DNA of 64,000 nucleotides from CAVVIG01 sp050249955 (GTDB lineage: Bacteria; Acidobacteriota; Vicinamibacteria; Vicinamibacterales; CAVVIG01): positions 906,587-970,586 of the forward strand of contig JBFWPN010000001.1 of assembly GCA_050249955.1 (NCBI GenBank). Reading direction: 5' to 3'. Each line of letters opens with the position of its first letter. Position 1 is the first letter of the stretch. The position numbers and the translations under genes are program-made. Below the pieces are notes generated by a model. It worked only from the letters and a program-made list of their open reading frames with translations, made no database searches and was not told the origin of the DNA. This document shows positions 63,898 to 64,000 of this stretch, one piece after another.

Positions 63898-64000
63898 CAC
63901 TCGGCCTTAGAGCCCGGCGGTGACTGTACTCGCTTTCGATTGCAGCTGCTTCGCGAAGCCGGCGGGCGTCAGCCCGCCCAGCCCCTTCTTCGGCCGTTCT
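63875..64000 (-). mobile_element. End of an IS3-family insertion sequence (partial)
   Basis: The element begins at 63875 with TGACGTCCCCCCGTC, a TG-terminated, C-rich end as in IS3-group inverted repeats. It runs out of the window. Its transposase C-terminus is recognisable on the minus strand. Confidence 0.6.
63907..64000 (-). CDS. IS3-family transposase, C-terminus (partial)
   Basis: On the minus strand, ERPKKGLGGLTPAGFAKQLQ and then SKASTVTAGL end at TAA (63909-63907). The ...RP...LGGLTPA.FA pattern is the usual end of IS3-family (IS407/IS3-like) OrfB transposases. The rest lies beyond the right edge. Confidence 0.7.
   Translation of the reverse strand, partial: ERPKKGLGGLTPAGFAKQLQSKASTVTAGL

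Overview
The window is high-GC bacterial chromosome, almost entirely coding, with tightly packed and often overlapping genes (ATGA, GTGA, TTGA and TGATG junctions). The gene content points to an outer-membrane-bearing bacterium: BamA/Omp85, TamB, a SurA-like chaperone, many lipoproteins, a B12-dependent ribonucleotide reductase and several ECF sigma/anti-sigma and sigma-54 systems. The mix of protein types (NHL proteins, amidohydrolases, glycine-rich PEGA protein, paired NtrBC-type systems, GAF/HTH-receiver proteins) looks most like Acidobacteriota, probably class Vicinamibacteria. That assignment is an inference from overall flavour, not from a marker tree.

Layout. 0-3.5 kb: secreted NHL protein, lipoprotein amidohydrolase and a divergent ModA-like binding protein. 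3.6-7.4 kb: nrdJ with a long regulated leader and the only gene-free stretch above 300 bp. 7.4-13 kb: a sigma-54 activator/histidine kinase/lipoprotein operon, then a divergent lipoprotein-CPBP protease pair. 13-20.5 kb: an outer-membrane assembly operon (tamB, bamA/tamA-type Omp85, surA-like). 20.5-25.8 kb: biotin carrier, biotin carboxylase and carboxyltransferase of an acyl-CoA carboxylase, fructose-6-phosphate aldolase-type transaldolase, FAH-family hydrolase. 25.8-28.9 kb: hslV-hslU followed by an LptM-like lipoprotein with FN3-like domains. 29-35 kb: PEGA protein, secreted hypothetical, amino-acid permease, and an ECF sigma/anti-sigma operon with two uncharacterised exported products. 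35.3-42 kb: GAF protein, HTH-receiver fusion, ABC-F ATPase, and an NtrBC-like pair behind a good sigma-54 promoter. 42-48 kb: topA-trmFO-xerC with dprA just upstream of topA. 48.4-50.2 kb: exported TPR, lipoprotein and CAP-domain proteins. 50.3-55.7 kb: rplU-rpmA-obgE-nadD-rsfS-comF facing tmk and lysA. 55.8-58.4 kb: ECF sigma, STAS protein, small protein and an unusual radical SAM protein in one operon. 58.4-63.3 kb: small accessory enzymes (cupin, YCII, VOC, GNAT, SnoaL-like, DUF1059-like), nearly all on the minus strand. 63.3-64 kb: a truncated VOC gene, an integron attC-like half-site, a toxin-antitoxin pair and the end of an IS3-family element that cut the toxin gene.

Most notable observations: (1) the ECF-STAS-small protein-radical SAM operon; (2) trmFO carrying an in-frame insertion of about 38 codons that contains a palindromic interspersed repeat; (3) the attC-like/toxin-antitoxin/IS3 junction at the right edge; (4) a textbook sigma-54 promoter in front of an NtrBC-type operon; (5) NrdR-like boxes and a structured leader at nrdJ; (6) heptanucleotide tandem repeats placed just after stop codons.
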